Positions 1-6,911 of a stretch of DNA of 17,275 bases are shown one piece after another. Source of the DNA: an uncultured Sulfurovum sp. (GTDB lineage Bacteria > Campylobacterota > Campylobacteria > Campylobacterales > Sulfurovaceae); NCBI GenBank assembly GCA_947313765.1, contig CAMZNQ010000064.1:1-17275 (forward strand). Direction: 5' to 3'. A program made the translations under genes and the position numbers. The number at the start of each line of letters is the position of its first letter. Within the stretch, counting starts at the first letter, position 1. The notes under the pieces are model-generated. The model ran no database searches. It was not told the DNA's origin and saw only the letters and a list, made by a program, of their open reading frames with translations.

Positions 1-105
1 TTTAGTCAAACACCTAAAGAAAGTGATGTGGTTAAAGATATTGCTAATTTAATGAATAAAGATAGGTTTATGCCTCCTGAACTTAAAAATATTTTTAAAC
101 TGTAA
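1..105 (+). CDS. C-terminal end of an unknown protein (partial)
   Basis: An open frame enters from the left edge and ends at TAA 103-105, giving the last 34 residues of a protein. The tail reads DVVKDIANLMNKDRF and finishes PPELKNIFKL. I see no recognisable domain. A ribosome-binding-like AAGGA overlaps its stop codon, just ahead of the ApbE-like gene, so the two are probably one operon. The function cannot be judged from this fragment. Confidence 0.6.
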   Translation, partial: FSQTPKESDVVKDIANLMNKDRFMPPELKNIFKL

Positions 106-145
106 GGAAACTTTTATCAAACAACACATATACAAGTTCACTGTT

Positions 146-982
146 ATGACAACACCTTGTGAGCTTCATATCTACTCTAATGATGAAGTTAAATCACGCT
201 CCATTGCCAAAAAAATTTTGGTAATGGCAAAAGAGTTGGAAAGTAAATATAATTTTTACAATCCCAACTCATATCTATCTGCTCTAAATCAACGTAAAAT
301 AGAAAATATTGATACTCAAACAAAAGATTTATTAACCCGAGCAAAACTCTTCTACAATAGAACAAATAAAATTTTTGATATTACAATGGGTACTCTAAGC
401 AGTAGTAGAAAGTTAGAAACGGTAGAGGAGATTGAGAAAAATCTTCAAAGATTAAAACCATTTGTAGGCGTAGAACACTTTAAAATTAAAAAAAATAGGC
501 TTATTTTTGATAATCCATATACTCAAATAGACTTAGGTGGATTTGTGAAAGAGTTTGCTGTAGACCAAGCAGTTAAGATATTAAAAAGAGAGAAGATAAC
601 CTCTGCACTAGTAAACTTTGGAGGAGATATTTACGCATTAGGAACAAAACCAAATGGTAAAGCTTTCTCTATTGGCATTAAAAATCCACTAAACACAAAT
701 AAATATCTAACCCATAAAGAGATAACAAATCAAGCTTTAACCACTTCTGCCTCTTATGAAAGAGGTCATATTGTAGAAAAGAAAGAGTACTCTCACATTA
801 TCTCTACTAATGAATTACAAAAGAGTGTTATATCTGTTACTGTTATCTCCTCTTCTGCTGTAGAGGCTGGAGTCTTTTCTACAGCCTTAATGGTAGAGCC
901 TTCATTGAAAACCTCTTTAGAGAAGATTTTAATTTTAGAGTCTTTGGAGATTATGAAGAACAACTCAACTTTTGATTTTTAA
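146..982 (+). CDS. ApbE-like FAD:protein FMN transferase homologue, possibly inactive
   Basis: ApbE proteins move FMN from FAD onto Thr/Ser of flavoproteins such as NqrB/NqrC/RnfG, using Mg2+. Family landmarks are in order: TTPCELHIY at the N terminus, FDITMGTL (77-84), IDLGGFVKEFAVD (128-140, usually IDLGGIAKGYAVD), FGGDIYALG (158-166), SASYER (201-206), SHII (216-219) and EAGVFSTAL (240-248). In the last motif the Asp that normally ligates the metal (ADALxTA) is Gly242, so transferase activity is doubtful. I see no lipoprotein signal. The first ATG (146) has no Shine-Dalgarno sequence, and the frame continues upstream with family-like residues (IYKFTV) to an ATC at 116 placed 7 nt after AAGGA; the true start may be there. 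The 3' end overlaps the selO end by 32 bp, tail to tail. Family membership is secure; activity is not. Confidence 0.85.
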   Translation: MTTPCELHIYSNDEVKSRSIAKKILVMAKELESKYNFYNPNSYLSALNQRKIENIDTQTKDLLTRAKLFYNRTNKIFDITMGTLSSSRKLETVEEIEKNLQRLKPFVGVEHFKIKKNRLIFDNPYTQIDLGGFVKEFAVDQAVKILKREKITSALVNFGGDIYALGTKPNGKAFSIGIKNPLNTNKYLTHKEITNQALTTSASYERGHIVEKKEYSHIISTNELQKSVISVTVISSSAVEAGVFSTALMVEPSLKTSLEKILILESLEIMKNNSTFDF

Positions 983-2381
983 ATATATCTGGAGTTGCAC
1001 CTGCCCAACGTTCAAACTCTTTATGTTCATCGTACGGATTTTGAGCAATATTAAATAGAGCCTCTAATTTAGAGAAACTACCATTTTCGCCCTCCTCTAT
1101 CGCCTCTTGAAGCATATAGTTTTTCAATACATATTTAGGATTAACATTGAGCATACTTCTATGTCGTTCATCCTCTTCTGTTCTATTCTTTTTTAGATAG
1201 TTATCATACTCATCTAACCACTCATTCATAGGTGTATGAAGTAGACCAAGCTTTAAAAGTTCTCTCCTATCTCCACTATAATGGCTAAGTGTTCTAAAAA
1301 ATAGTGTATAGTCAACATGTAGCGATTGCAACATCCCAAGCATCTGTTTGATAAAGTCAAAATCTCTATCTGATACCTCATCTAACCCTAGTTTTCTACC
1401 CATTAGGTAGAGAAAGTGTCTGCTATATAATCTCCCATAGTGGGATAAAATCTTCTCTAAACGCTCTTTTCTAACCAAAGGTTCAAGTGCCAATGCTAAA
1501 GCTTTAAGATTCCACTCTCCAATAATTGGTTGATTTCCAAATGAGTATCTTCCATACTGGTCTGTGTGGTTACATATAAAGTTGGTATCATAATCATCTA
1601 AAAAGGCAAATGGACCATAATCTATTGTGACTCCAAGAACAGACATATTATCTGTATTCATAACACCATGATTAAATCCAACAACCTGCCACTCTGCCAT
1701 GAGCCGTGCTGTTTTACCCATAACCTCTGTAAAAAAATGAAGATATTTATCATTTTCAATACTCAAATGAGGGTAACACTCCTCAATAGCATAATCTGCC
1801 AATGCCTCTAACTCTTTAAAGTTTTTAGAGTGAGCAAAATATTCAAATGTACCAAAACGAACCCATGAAGGCGAAACACGAAGAACAATTGAGCCTTTTT
1901 CCCAAGTTTGCCTATATACGGAATGTTCAGAACCAATAATAGCTAATGCTCTTGTTGTCTCAATTCCTAAACCATACATAGCTTCACTCATAAGATACTC
2001 TCTAATACTAGAACGCAATACAGCACGACCATCTCCTGAACGTGAGTAGAGTGTCTGCCCTGCCCCTTTAAGTTGAAGATGAAAATCATTTACTGTTCCT
2101 ATATTTATAGCACGTCCATCTCCTAGTCGTGGTACAAAATGTCCAAACTGATGCCCTGCATAACACATGGCAAAAGAGTCACTACCCTCTAGCTTTAACT
2201 CACCATTTACAAATGATGTTAATACCTCTCTATCGGATATATCAATACCCAACATATCGGCAACCTCTTGATTTGCATGAATCAAAAAAGGTTTTTTTAG
2301 AGGAGTTGGTTCAACTCTATTGTAACAAAGCTCTGGTAGTTCCAAATATGGATTAGTTAATTTAATATGTTTTAATTTCAT
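951..2381 (-). CDS. selO: Protein adenylyltransferase SelO (YdiU family)
   Basis: SelO is a pseudokinase-fold enzyme that transfers AMP from ATP to Ser/Thr/Tyr of target proteins and is linked to redox-stress control. At 476 residues it matches the bacterial length (about 480). Visible motifs are YAGHQFGHFVPRLGDGRA (74-91), LQLKGAGQTLYSRSGDGRAV (102-121, with the nucleotide-contacting Lys105), SSIREYLMSEAM (124-135), MNTDNMS (241-247, catalytic-loop equivalent) and IDYGPFAFLDDY (253-264, metal-binding Asp254). It ends SCSS: the penultimate-region Cys that is selenocysteine in animal SelO is an ordinary Cys here. The ATG at 2381 is preceded by an AT-rich stretch without a clear Shine-Dalgarno sequence. 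It is divergent from yebC and converges on the ApbE-like gene with a 32-bp overlap. Confidence 0.95.
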   Translation of the reverse strand: MKLKHIKLTNPYLELPELCYNRVEPTPLKKPFLIHANQEVADMLGIDISDREVLTSFVNGELKLEGSDSFAMCYAGHQFGHFVPRLGDGRAINIGTVNDFHLQLKGAGQTLYSRSGDGRAVLRSSIREYLMSEAMYGLGIETTRALAIIGSEHSVYRQTWEKGSIVLRVSPSWVRFGTFEYFAHSKNFKELEALADYAIEECYPHLSIENDKYLHFFTEVMGKTARLMAEWQVVGFNHGVMNTDNMSVLGVTIDYGPFAFLDDYDTNFICNHTDQYGRYSFGNQPIIGEWNLKALALALEPLVRKERLEKILSHYGRLYSRHFLYLMGRKLGLDEVSDRDFDFIKQMLGMLQSLHVDYTLFFRTLSHYSGDRRELLKLGLLHTPMNEWLDEYDNYLKKNRTEEDERHRSMLNVNPKYVLKNYMLQEAIEEGENGSFSKLEALFNIAQNPYDEHKEFERWAGATPDIFKNQKLSCSS

Positions 2382-2421
2382 TATTCTATATTACATACAA
2401 GAGCTTTTATATGACTTAAGA

Positions 2422-2427
2422 TATAAT
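2422..2427 (+). promoter_or_regulatory. Candidate -10 box for yebC/pmpR
   Basis: A perfect TATAAT lies about 45 bp before the yebC ATG in the selO/yebC divergent region. There is no convincing -35 box, which is usual for Campylobacterota sigma-70 promoters. A Shine-Dalgarno AAAGGA follows at 2462-2467, five bases before the ATG. Confidence 0.45.
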
Positions 2428-2472
2428 CACGAAAATATATTTAAAATAATTTGTAACAATTAAAGGATTATT

Positions 2473-3210
2473 ATGGGTCGAGCGTTTGAGTACCGTAAAG
2501 CATCAAAAATGAAGAGATGGGGAGCAATGTCTAAACTGTTTCCTAAACTAGGGAAAATCATTACTATGGCAGCAAAAGCAGGAGTTCCTGACCCCGATAT
2601 GAACCCTAGACTTCGTACTGCTATATTAACAGCAAAAGCCCAAAATATGCCAAAACATAATATTGAAGCAGCGATTAAAAGAGCTAGTGGAAAAGACTCT
2701 CTTGATATTAAAGAGGTACACTATGAGGCAAAAGGGCCTTACGGAACACAACTAATTATTGATTGTGCTACGGATAATGGAACAAGAACTGTTGCAAATG
2801 TAAAAGCTGCATTAGTTAGAAATAAGGCAGAGATGCTAACATCTGGGTCACTAAACTTTATGTTTACTCGTAAATCTGTATTTACCTTTGATAGAAGAGA
2901 AGAGATGGACATAGAAGAGCTAGAGCTTGAACTAATTGATGCTGGTCTTGAAGAGATAGAAGAGGATATTGAACCACAAGAGAATGGTGAAGATAAAAAA
3001 ATTGTTAGAGTATTTGGAACATTTGAAGCATTTGGAGATTTATCAAAAGCATTTGAAGATATGAATATAGAGGTTACTAAAGGAGAACATCAATATATTG
3101 CAAATATGCCAATTGATTTAACTGAAGAGCAGATGGAAGAGCTTGATGTATTGATTGATAGACTTGAAGAGGATGAAGATGTTCAAGCTGTATATACAAA
3201 TATAAACTAA
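2473..3210 (+). CDS. yebC: YebC/PmpR family protein (translation factor / regulator)
   Basis: YebC/PmpR proteins were first described as DNA-binding regulators (PmpR in Pseudomonas). More recent work on YebC-family members links them to ribosomes and relief of stalling at proline-rich stretches. The 245-residue length fits the family. The N terminus carries the signature MGRAFEYRKASKMKRWGAMS and MAAKAGVPDPDMNPRLR. The middle has ASGKD, HYEAKGPYGTQLIIDCATDN and MLTSGSLNFMF, and the C-terminal half is strongly acidic. The start is fixed by AAAGGA five bases upstream. It converges on the DUF3817 gene with a hairpin between them. Which of the two described roles applies cannot be told from sequence. 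Confidence 0.95.
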   Translation: MGRAFEYRKASKMKRWGAMSKLFPKLGKIITMAAKAGVPDPDMNPRLRTAILTAKAQNMPKHNIEAAIKRASGKDSLDIKEVHYEAKGPYGTQLIIDCATDNGTRTVANVKAALVRNKAEMLTSGSLNFMFTRKSVFTFDRREEMDIEELELELIDAGLEEIEEDIEPQENGEDKKIVRVFGTFEAFGDLSKAFEDMNIEVTKGEHQYIANMPIDLTEEQMEELDVLIDRLEEDEDVQAVYTNIN

Positions 3211-3218
3211 AAAATATA

Positions 3219-3238
3219 AGGTTGGGATAAACCAACCT
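3219..3238. terminator. Bidirectional hairpin between convergent yebC and DUF3817 genes
   Basis: Perfect 7-bp arms AGGTTGG (3219-3225) and CCAACCT (3232-3238) enclose a six-base loop. On the minus strand the hairpin is followed by a run reading TATATTTTTT, a good intrinsic terminator for the DUF3817 gene, whose stop codon lies in one arm. On the plus strand the T-run is weaker (CTCTTTTAATTT). Confidence 0.6.
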
Positions 3239-3524
3239 AAACCTCTTTTAATTTACACTTTTTCTCTGTATAGAAACTTCCAAATGGAATTACAGAAGCT
3301 ATAAAAAACATAAATGCCTCTTTTTTAGAGAATGGTACTTCTTCTGTTGCTACAATAAGCTGATAGATAAAACCTATAAATAGAATTCCATGAATCATTC
3401 CTGCGATTTTAGTAGCAATTAGAAAACCTGCAATGTACTTTAAAGGCATTGCTACAAAGAGCAAAAGCAGAAATGAGTACCCCTCTATTTTATTGATAAG
3501 TCTAAATTTTTTTAAATCGGACAT
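3237..3524 (-). CDS. DUF3817 small integral membrane protein
   Basis: A 95-residue inner-membrane protein of the DUF3817 family (YdzA-like). The family pattern is visible: LINKIEGYSFLLLLFVAMPLKY (about residues 8-29), a second hydrophobic stretch with MIHGILFIGFIYQL, and a third, FMFFIASVIPFGSFYTEKK. That gives three predicted membrane segments with a short charged tail. The start was chosen at the ATG at 3524 because AGGAGG lies five bases before it; an in-frame TTG seven codons upstream would put that Shine-Dalgarno sequence inside the coding region. Its molecular function is unknown. It is divergent from hemL and convergent with yebC. Confidence 0.85.
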   Translation of the reverse strand: MSDLKKFRLINKIEGYSFLLLLFVAMPLKYIAGFLIATKIAGMIHGILFIGFIYQLIVATEEVPFSKKEAFMFFIASVIPFGSFYTEKKCKLKEV

Positions 3525-3625
3525 ATTTCCTCCTATTTTTTTCAAGAGTATAACAGAAGTTTATTAATTTTTTCTTATAACTACAATAAGTATATATTTC
3601 ACTAAGATTTGAGTTGCTTTTACGC

Positions 3626-3631
3626 TATAAT
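3626..3631 (+). promoter_or_regulatory. Candidate -10 box for hemL
   Basis: TATAAT lies 25 bp upstream of the chosen hemL ATG, behind a T-rich tract and with no clear -35 box. AAAGGA at 3641-3646 would be the ribosome-binding site, ten bases from the ATG. This leaves a leader of roughly 20 nt. Confidence 0.45.
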
Positions 3632-3656
3632 TTTGAAAAAAAAGGATAAAACTTTA

Positions 3657-4949
3657 ATGAGTTACAACAAAAGTGAAATAGCATTTAAAGAGGCATACCA
3701 AGTAATCCCAGGGGGTGTTGACTCTCCTGTTAGAGCATTCTCATCTGTAGGTGGAACACCAGTTTTTATTGAGCGTGGAGAGGGTGGATATCTCATAGAT
3801 ATTGATGGAAATAGATATATTGATTTTGTTCAGAGTTGGGGTCCACTTATTTGGGGTCATGCAGATAAAGATATTGAGAGTTCTGTTATTGAGGCTGTAA
3901 AAAAAGGTCTTAGTTTTGGAGCACCAACAGTAGGTGAAACAGATTTGGCAAATGAGATTGTAGAGATGTTTGATAGCATAGACAAAGTTAGATTTGTAAG
4001 CTCTGGAACAGAGGCTGTAATGTCTGCCATACGTTTAGCAAGAGGTTATACAAAAAGAGATGATTTCATAAAGTTTACAGGGTGTTATCATGGTCATGCT
4101 GATTCACTTCTAGTTCAAGCAGGTTCAGGAATGGCAACCTTTGGAAGTCCATCTAGCCCTGGTGTACCTGCTGATTTGACCAAACATACACTTTTAGCAA
4201 CATACAATGATATAGAGTCTGTAAAAAAGTGTTTTGAGCAGAGTGAAAATGGCGTTTCCTCTATTATCATAGAGCCAATTGCAGGAAATATGGGATTAGT
4301 TCCAGCAGATGAGAAGTTTTTAGAAGAGCTTAGAGAGTTATGTGATGAACATGGTGCATTATTGATTTTTGATGAAGTTATGAGTGGATTTAGAGCATCT
4401 CTTAAAGGGTATCAAGGGGTTGGGTTGGTTAAACCAGATATTGTAACTCTTGGTAAAGTAATTGGTGCAGGTATGCCCGTAGGTGCTTTTGGAACACGAA
4501 AAGAGATTATGACAGAGCTATCTCCTGAAGGCCCAATATATCAAGCAGGAACACTATCTGGAAACCCTGTGGCAATGAGTGCAGGATTGACAAGTCTTAG
4601 AAAATTAAAATCAAACCCAACCATCTATTCTACTTTAGAGAAGAGAGCAAAGAGATTAATGGAGGGATTTAAAGCCTCTGCAGATTCTTTAAATATTCCA
4701 ATGGTAACAAATGTTCGTGGCTCTATGTTTGGATTCTATTTTTCAGATAAAGAGGTTAAAAACTTTGATGATGCATTAGATAACAACTCTGAACTCTTTG
4801 GAAAATTCCACGGTAAGATGTTAGAAAAAGGTGTTTATTTAGCATGTTCATCTTACGAGACAGGATTTATATCTATCGCTACAACTGATGATATGATTGA
4901 AGATGCCATTAAAGCTTGTGAAGAGAGTTTAAAAGAGTTAATTGCTTAA
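3657..4949 (+). CDS. hemL: Glutamate-1-semialdehyde 2,1-aminomutase
   Basis: HemL is the PLP enzyme that converts glutamate-1-semialdehyde to 5-aminolevulinate in the C5 route to haem and other tetrapyrroles. The 430-residue length is typical. Visible features are [13 protein letters not shown] (17-29), [10 protein letters not shown] (115-124, PLP phosphate binding), CYHGHAD (143-149), the gating-loop segment [18 protein letters not shown] (154-171), FDEVMSGFR (238-246) and [16 protein letters not shown] (264-279) with the Schiff-base Lys267. I chose the ATG at 3657 because it follows AAAGGA and gives the usual family N terminus [13 protein letters not shown]; an in-frame TTG 16 codons upstream lies ahead of the promoter-like TATAAT. 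It is followed by a strong hairpin and then a transposable element. Confidence 0.97.
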   Translation: MSYNKSEIAFKEAYQVIPGGVDSPVRAFSSVGGTPVFIERGEGGYLIDIDGNRYIDFVQSWGPLIWGHADKDIESSVIEAVKKGLSFGAPTVGETDLANEIVEMFDSIDKVRFVSSGTEAVMSAIRLARGYTKRDDFIKFTGCYHGHADSLLVQAGSGMATFGSPSSPGVPADLTKHTLLATYNDIESVKKCFEQSENGVSSIIIEPIAGNMGLVPADEKFLEELRELCDEHGALLIFDEVMSGFRASLKGYQGVGLVKPDIVTLGKVIGAGMPVGAFGTRKEIMTELSPEGPIYQAGTLSGNPVAMSAGLTSLRKLKSNPTIYSTLEKRAKRLMEGFKASADSLNIPMVTNVRGSMFGFYFSDKEVKNFDDALDNNSELFGKFHGKMLEKGVYLACSSYETGFISIATTDDMIEDAIKACEESLKELIA

Positions 4950-4955
4950 TTAATG

Positions 4956-4987
4956 ATAAAGAGAGAGTAGAAATTATCTCTCTTTAT
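4956..4987 (+). terminator. Hairpin terminator after hemL
   Basis: Perfect 11-bp arms ATAAAGAGAGA (4956-4966) and TCTCTCTTTAT (4977-4987) enclose a ten-base loop, seven bases past the hemL stop. It is followed by the T-rich TCTCTTATTTTAACATTTTATTT. The stem is purine/pyrimidine biased and not GC-rich, as is common in AT-rich Campylobacterota. Confidence 0.6.
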
Positions 4988-5018
4988 TCTCTTATTTTAA
5001 CATTTTATTTGTGAACTA

Positions 5019-5038
5019 CCCCGCCATAAATGACGGAG
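5019..5038. repeat. Subterminal hairpin, tnpB end of the element
   Basis: Arms CCCCGCC (5019-5025) and GACGGAG (5032-5038) enclose a six-base loop. Written on the minus strand, all seven positions pair if two G-T/U wobbles are allowed. It lies eight bases from the predicted element tip and is the expected transposase-recognition structure and omega-RNA 3' hairpin. Confidence 0.55.
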
Positions 5039-5050
5039 CTTCCTAGAAAC

Positions 5051-5068
5051 TCTGAACTATTGTTCAGA
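5051..5068. repeat. Perfect hairpin just after the tnpB stop
   Basis: TCTGAAC and GTTCAGA form a perfect 7-bp inverted repeat around TATT, three bases beyond the tnpB stop codon. It is probably part of the omega-RNA scaffold. It has no following T-run, so a terminator role is less likely. Confidence 0.55.
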
Positions 5069-5070
5069 TA

Positions 5071-6216
5071 TTAAGAGGCTTTGACGATAGTTCCTATCGC
5101 ATTAAGAATATTTACACTGGCATTATAATCTGCATTTAATACTGTATGACATTTTGTGCAGATAAATTTAGCTTGTGATTTTCTATTCTCTTTTGAGATA
5201 TGCCCACAACAAGAACACTTTTGAGAAGTGAATTTAGGGTCAACTTTAATAAGCTCACCTCCATTTCTTTTCAGCTTGTATTCAAGTAGTTCAAAGAATT
5301 TACCCCATGACTGTTGCATAATTGAACGATTAAGTCCTCTTTTTGCACTTGCTCTCATATTTGGATTATCTATTGAACCTTTAGCTTTTTTAGACATATG
5401 CTTTATCATAAGATTTTCTACAGCCACAGTTTGGTTTTCACTTAGCTTTTTGGTTATTTTATGTAAAAAATCATTTCGCTTGTTTCTTAGTTTTAGATGC
5501 TTCTTTGCAAGTTTTAACTTTGCTTTTTGTCTATTCTTGCTCCCTTTTTTTCGTCTTGATAGTATCTTTTGAGCTTTAATTACATTTGCTATTTCCTTTT
5601 TAAGATTGATATGTTTGATTTGTTGGTTATCACTTGTGTAGGCAAATACTTTTACGCCAACATCTATTCCTATTGATTTTCCATTGTTTGAGCCTATAGT
5701 CTCTTGTGACCCATCTTCATAGTTGATACTTGCAAAGTATTGATTTGCTTCATAGGATATAGTTACAGTTTTAATTTTACCTATAATTTCTCCACGATGA
5801 AATTTCGCTTTTACTGTACCTATCTTTGGAAGATATAATTTAGCATTTTTAATTGAAGCTGTAGAGGTTTGATAGCTTTGATAAGAGTTGTGTTTAGATT
5901 TAAAGCGTGGAAATCCTGCTTTTTCTTCTTTTTTCACTCTTCTGAAAAAGTTTTTATAGGCAACATCTATTTTAAGAACAGAATTTTGAAGAGCTGTACT
6001 ATCAACTTCTTTCAAAAACTCTCCACCTATTGCTTTTTTCATAGGTACAAGACGTTTTTTAAGCTCATAAACAGATAAATTATCTCCACACTCATAAGCT
6101 TTTATTTTTGCATCAAGAAGTATGTTATACACAAACCTACAAGAACCAAATGTTTTGTGAATAGCTTGTTTTTGTGATTTATTTGGGTAAAGTCTTACTT
6201 TTACTACTCGTAACAT
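5071..6216 (-). CDS. tnpB: RNA-guided nuclease TnpB (IS605 OrfB), apparently intact
   Basis: TnpB is the RuvC nuclease ancestor of Cas12 and cuts DNA matching its omega-RNA guide next to a short motif, favouring retention of the element. At 381 residues it has the normal length. Parts in order: N-terminal helical region VRLYPNKSQKQAIHKTFGSCR (7-27), GFPRFKSK (101-108), RuvC-I GIDVGVKVFA with Asp185, the basic KIQ/bridge-like segment RRKKGSKNRQKAKLK (221-235), RuvC-II AVENLMIKHM with Glu267, a zinc ribbon CSCC...CTKC (334-337 and 353-356) and RuvC-III NADYNASVNIL with Asp363. All three catalytic acids and four zinc cysteines are present and the frame is unbroken. AAGGAG precedes the ATG at 6216. 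It is divergent from tnpA with overlapping promoters. Confidence 0.93.
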   Translation of the reverse strand: MLRVVKVRLYPNKSQKQAIHKTFGSCRFVYNILLDAKIKAYECGDNLSVYELKKRLVPMKKAIGGEFLKEVDSTALQNSVLKIDVAYKNFFRRVKKEEKAGFPRFKSKHNSYQSYQTSTASIKNAKLYLPKIGTVKAKFHRGEIIGKIKTVTISYEANQYFASINYEDGSQETIGSNNGKSIGIDVGVKVFAYTSDNQQIKHINLKKEIANVIKAQKILSRRKKGSKNRQKAKLKLAKKHLKLRNKRNDFLHKITKKLSENQTVAVENLMIKHMSKKAKGSIDNPNMRASAKRGLNRSIMQQSWGKFFELLEYKLKRNGGELIKVDPKFTSQKCSCCGHISKENRKSQAKFICTKCHTVLNADYNASVNILNAIGTIVKAS

Positions 6217-6244
6217 TTAGCTCCTTTATAGATTTGGTATTCAC

Positions 6245-6273
6245 TTGAATTATAGCCTATTATACAGTATAAT
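6245..6273 (+). promoter_or_regulatory. Promoter of tnpA
   Basis: TTGAAT (6245-6250), a 17-bp spacer and TATAAT (6268-6273) precede tnpA, with a leader of about 24 nt and AAGGA at 6292-6296. This is closer to the canonical sigma-70 form than other promoters in the window. It overlaps the opposite tnpB promoter. Confidence 0.55.
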
Positions 6274-6278
6274 GTCAA
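6249..6278 (-). promoter_or_regulatory. Promoter of tnpB
   Basis: On the minus strand a perfect TTGACA (6278-6273) is followed by an 18-bp spacer and a perfect TATAAT (6254-6249). The boxes interleave with the tnpA promoter: the tnpB -35 abuts the tnpA -10, and the tnpB -10 overlaps the end of the tnpA -35. The two promoters should interfere with each other. Confidence 0.55.
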
Positions 6279-6303
6279 GTATATAGTAAATAAGGATACA
6301 TCA

Positions 6304-6717
6304 ATGAAATATGAATTAAAATCTACAAGACACGCAAAATATCTACTTCACGCACACATCGTTTTTACTCCGAAATATCGGAAAAAAGTTTTTACAAAAG
6401 AGCATCTTGATTTAATGAAAACGGTATTTGAAGATATTTGTAAAATGAACGATGCCACTCTTGAAGAGTTTGTTGGTGAAGCTGACCATGTTCATCTATT
6501 AGTACTTTATCCACCTAGAATTGCCTTGTCTGTGTTGGTAAACTCTTTAAAAGGGGTATCAAGCAGACGATTAAGGCAAAACTTTGATATATTCAAAAAA
6601 GAGTATTGGGGTGAAAATGTAGCCTTGTGGAGTAGAAGTTACTTTGTGGCAAGTGTTGGTGGTGCTCCGATTGAGATATTAAAGCAATACATTGAACAAC
6701 AAAAGACACCTGATTAA
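6304..6717 (+). CDS. tnpA: IS200/IS605 family Y1 transposase TnpA
   Basis: TnpA is the single-strand HUH tyrosine transposase that excises and inserts the element through its end hairpins. It has 137 residues, normal for the family. The N-terminal HIVFTPKYRKKVF (18-30) is a family signature, the HUH metal site is HVH at 62-64, and RSYFVASVGG (111-120) leads to the C-terminal helix IEILKQYIEQQ with the catalytic Tyr129. No frameshift or truncation is visible, so the element may be autonomous. Start ATG 6304 follows AAGGA. The gene lies divergent from tnpB, and its 3' end runs into the element's left-end hairpins. Confidence 0.93.
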   Translation: MKYELKSTRHAKYLLHAHIVFTPKYRKKVFTKEHLDLMKTVFEDICKMNDATLEEFVGEADHVHLLVLYPPRIALSVLVNSLKGVSSRRLRQNFDIFKKEYWGENVALWSRSYFVASVGGAPIEILKQYIEQQKTPD

Positions 6718-6718
6718 T

Positions 6719-6733
6719 ATTTGCTTCGCAAAT
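6719..6733. repeat. Small hairpin after tnpA
   Basis: ATTTGC (6719-6724) and GCAAAT (6728-6733) form a perfect 6-bp stem around TTC, directly behind the tnpA stop and inside the element. It could be a second element-end structure or a weak stop for tnpA transcripts; no T-run follows. Confidence 0.4.
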
Positions 6734-6744
6734 GTTCCTTATAT

Positions 6745-6764
6745 CCCCGCCCTTAACGGCGAGG
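6745..6764. repeat. Subterminal hairpin, tnpA end of the element
   Basis: Arms CCCCGCC (6745-6751) and GGCGAGG (6758-6764) pair at six of seven positions on this strand, and at all seven with a G-T wobble on the minus strand. Next to it, minus-strand GTAAA (6770-6766) is the likely left guide sequence that contacts the cleavage site. The outer element edge is probably about 16 bp further right. Confidence 0.55.
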
Positions 6765-6837
6765 GTTTACGGAACGGGGGCTAAAAATAGATTTATAGAG
6801 GCAGAAGTTCGATTTAAATAGAACAATGTGTATAGGA

Positions 6838-6879
6838 TGAACCTCTCCCAAATAATAGATTATGGGAGAGTGAGGTTCA
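6838..6879. repeat. Long inverted repeat between the element and the barrel gene
   Basis: The arms are TGAACCTCTCCCA (6838-6850) and, on the other side, TGGGAGA + GTGA + GGTTCA (6863-6879). They form 6 + 7 pairs with a four-base bulge on the right and a 12-base loop. The stretch outside the transposon (6781-6918) holds no gene that I can support. A T7 run lies at 6894-6900, too far away for a standard plus-strand terminator. The role is unknown. Confidence 0.45.
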
Positions 6880-6911
6880 CGCAGAGTAATAACTTTTTTT
6901 ATCACAAAAGA

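Larger units (their letters stand above)
5011..5190 (-). ncRNA. Predicted omega-RNA (reRNA) of TnpB; 5' boundary approximate
   Basis: TnpB nucleases use an RNA made from the tnpB 3' end and the element right end, with flanking host DNA as guide. Here that RNA would run on the minus strand from within tnpB through two hairpins. One is a perfect 7-bp stem TCTGAAC/GTTCAGA with a four-base loop (5051-5068). The other is the end-proximal stem CUCCGUC/GGCGGGG (5019-5038), which closes with two G-U pairs. The scaffold would end GGUAGUUCAC at 5011. The 5' end is only a guess from known examples. The guide would begin at 5010 and read leftwards into the hemL downstream region. Confidence 0.45.
5011..6780. 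mobile_element. IS200/IS605-type insertion sequence (tnpB and tnpA divergent)
   Basis: The element carries a Y1 HUH transposase gene (plus strand) and a TnpB gene (minus strand) in the divergent IS605 arrangement. Viewed in the tnpB direction, its right end reads ...GGGGTAGTTCAC and stops near 5011. Its left end carries a hairpin at 6745-6764 and probably begins near 6780 after a TTTTTAG-like flank. Both ends contain a subterminal imperfect hairpin sharing the arm CCCCGCC on the plus strand (5019-5025 and 6745-6751). The base of the tnpB-end hairpin has GAA, able to pair with the TTC of the terminal TTCAC, as in the guide/cleavage-site pairing of this family. No target duplication is expected. 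It lies between the 3' ends of hemL and the barrel gene and disrupts neither. The exact ends are inferred. Confidence 0.8.

Noticed and set aside
951..982. The selO/ApbE-like overlap as a sign of a sequencing frameshift
   Set aside because: SelO ends in the expected SCSS tail and the ApbE-like protein extends only about 25 residues past its last conserved motif, so a 32-bp convergent overlap is a natural arrangement.
3524..3545. Longer DUF3817 protein starting at TTG 3545
   Set aside because: The Shine-Dalgarno AGGAGG sits inside that extension, five bases before the ATG at 3524, so the shorter start is correct.
5228..5572. 114-residue plus-strand open frame inside the insertion element
   Set aside because: It is antisense to tnpB, which has a complete set of catalytic motifs in the other strand. 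Phe/Leu/Ser-rich composition is typical of antisense reading.
6801..6824. GTTCGATTT resembling a tRNA T-loop
   Set aside because: No matching acceptor, D or anticodon stems could be placed around it, and no CCA-adjacent stem is present. The stretch is better described as a near-palindrome.
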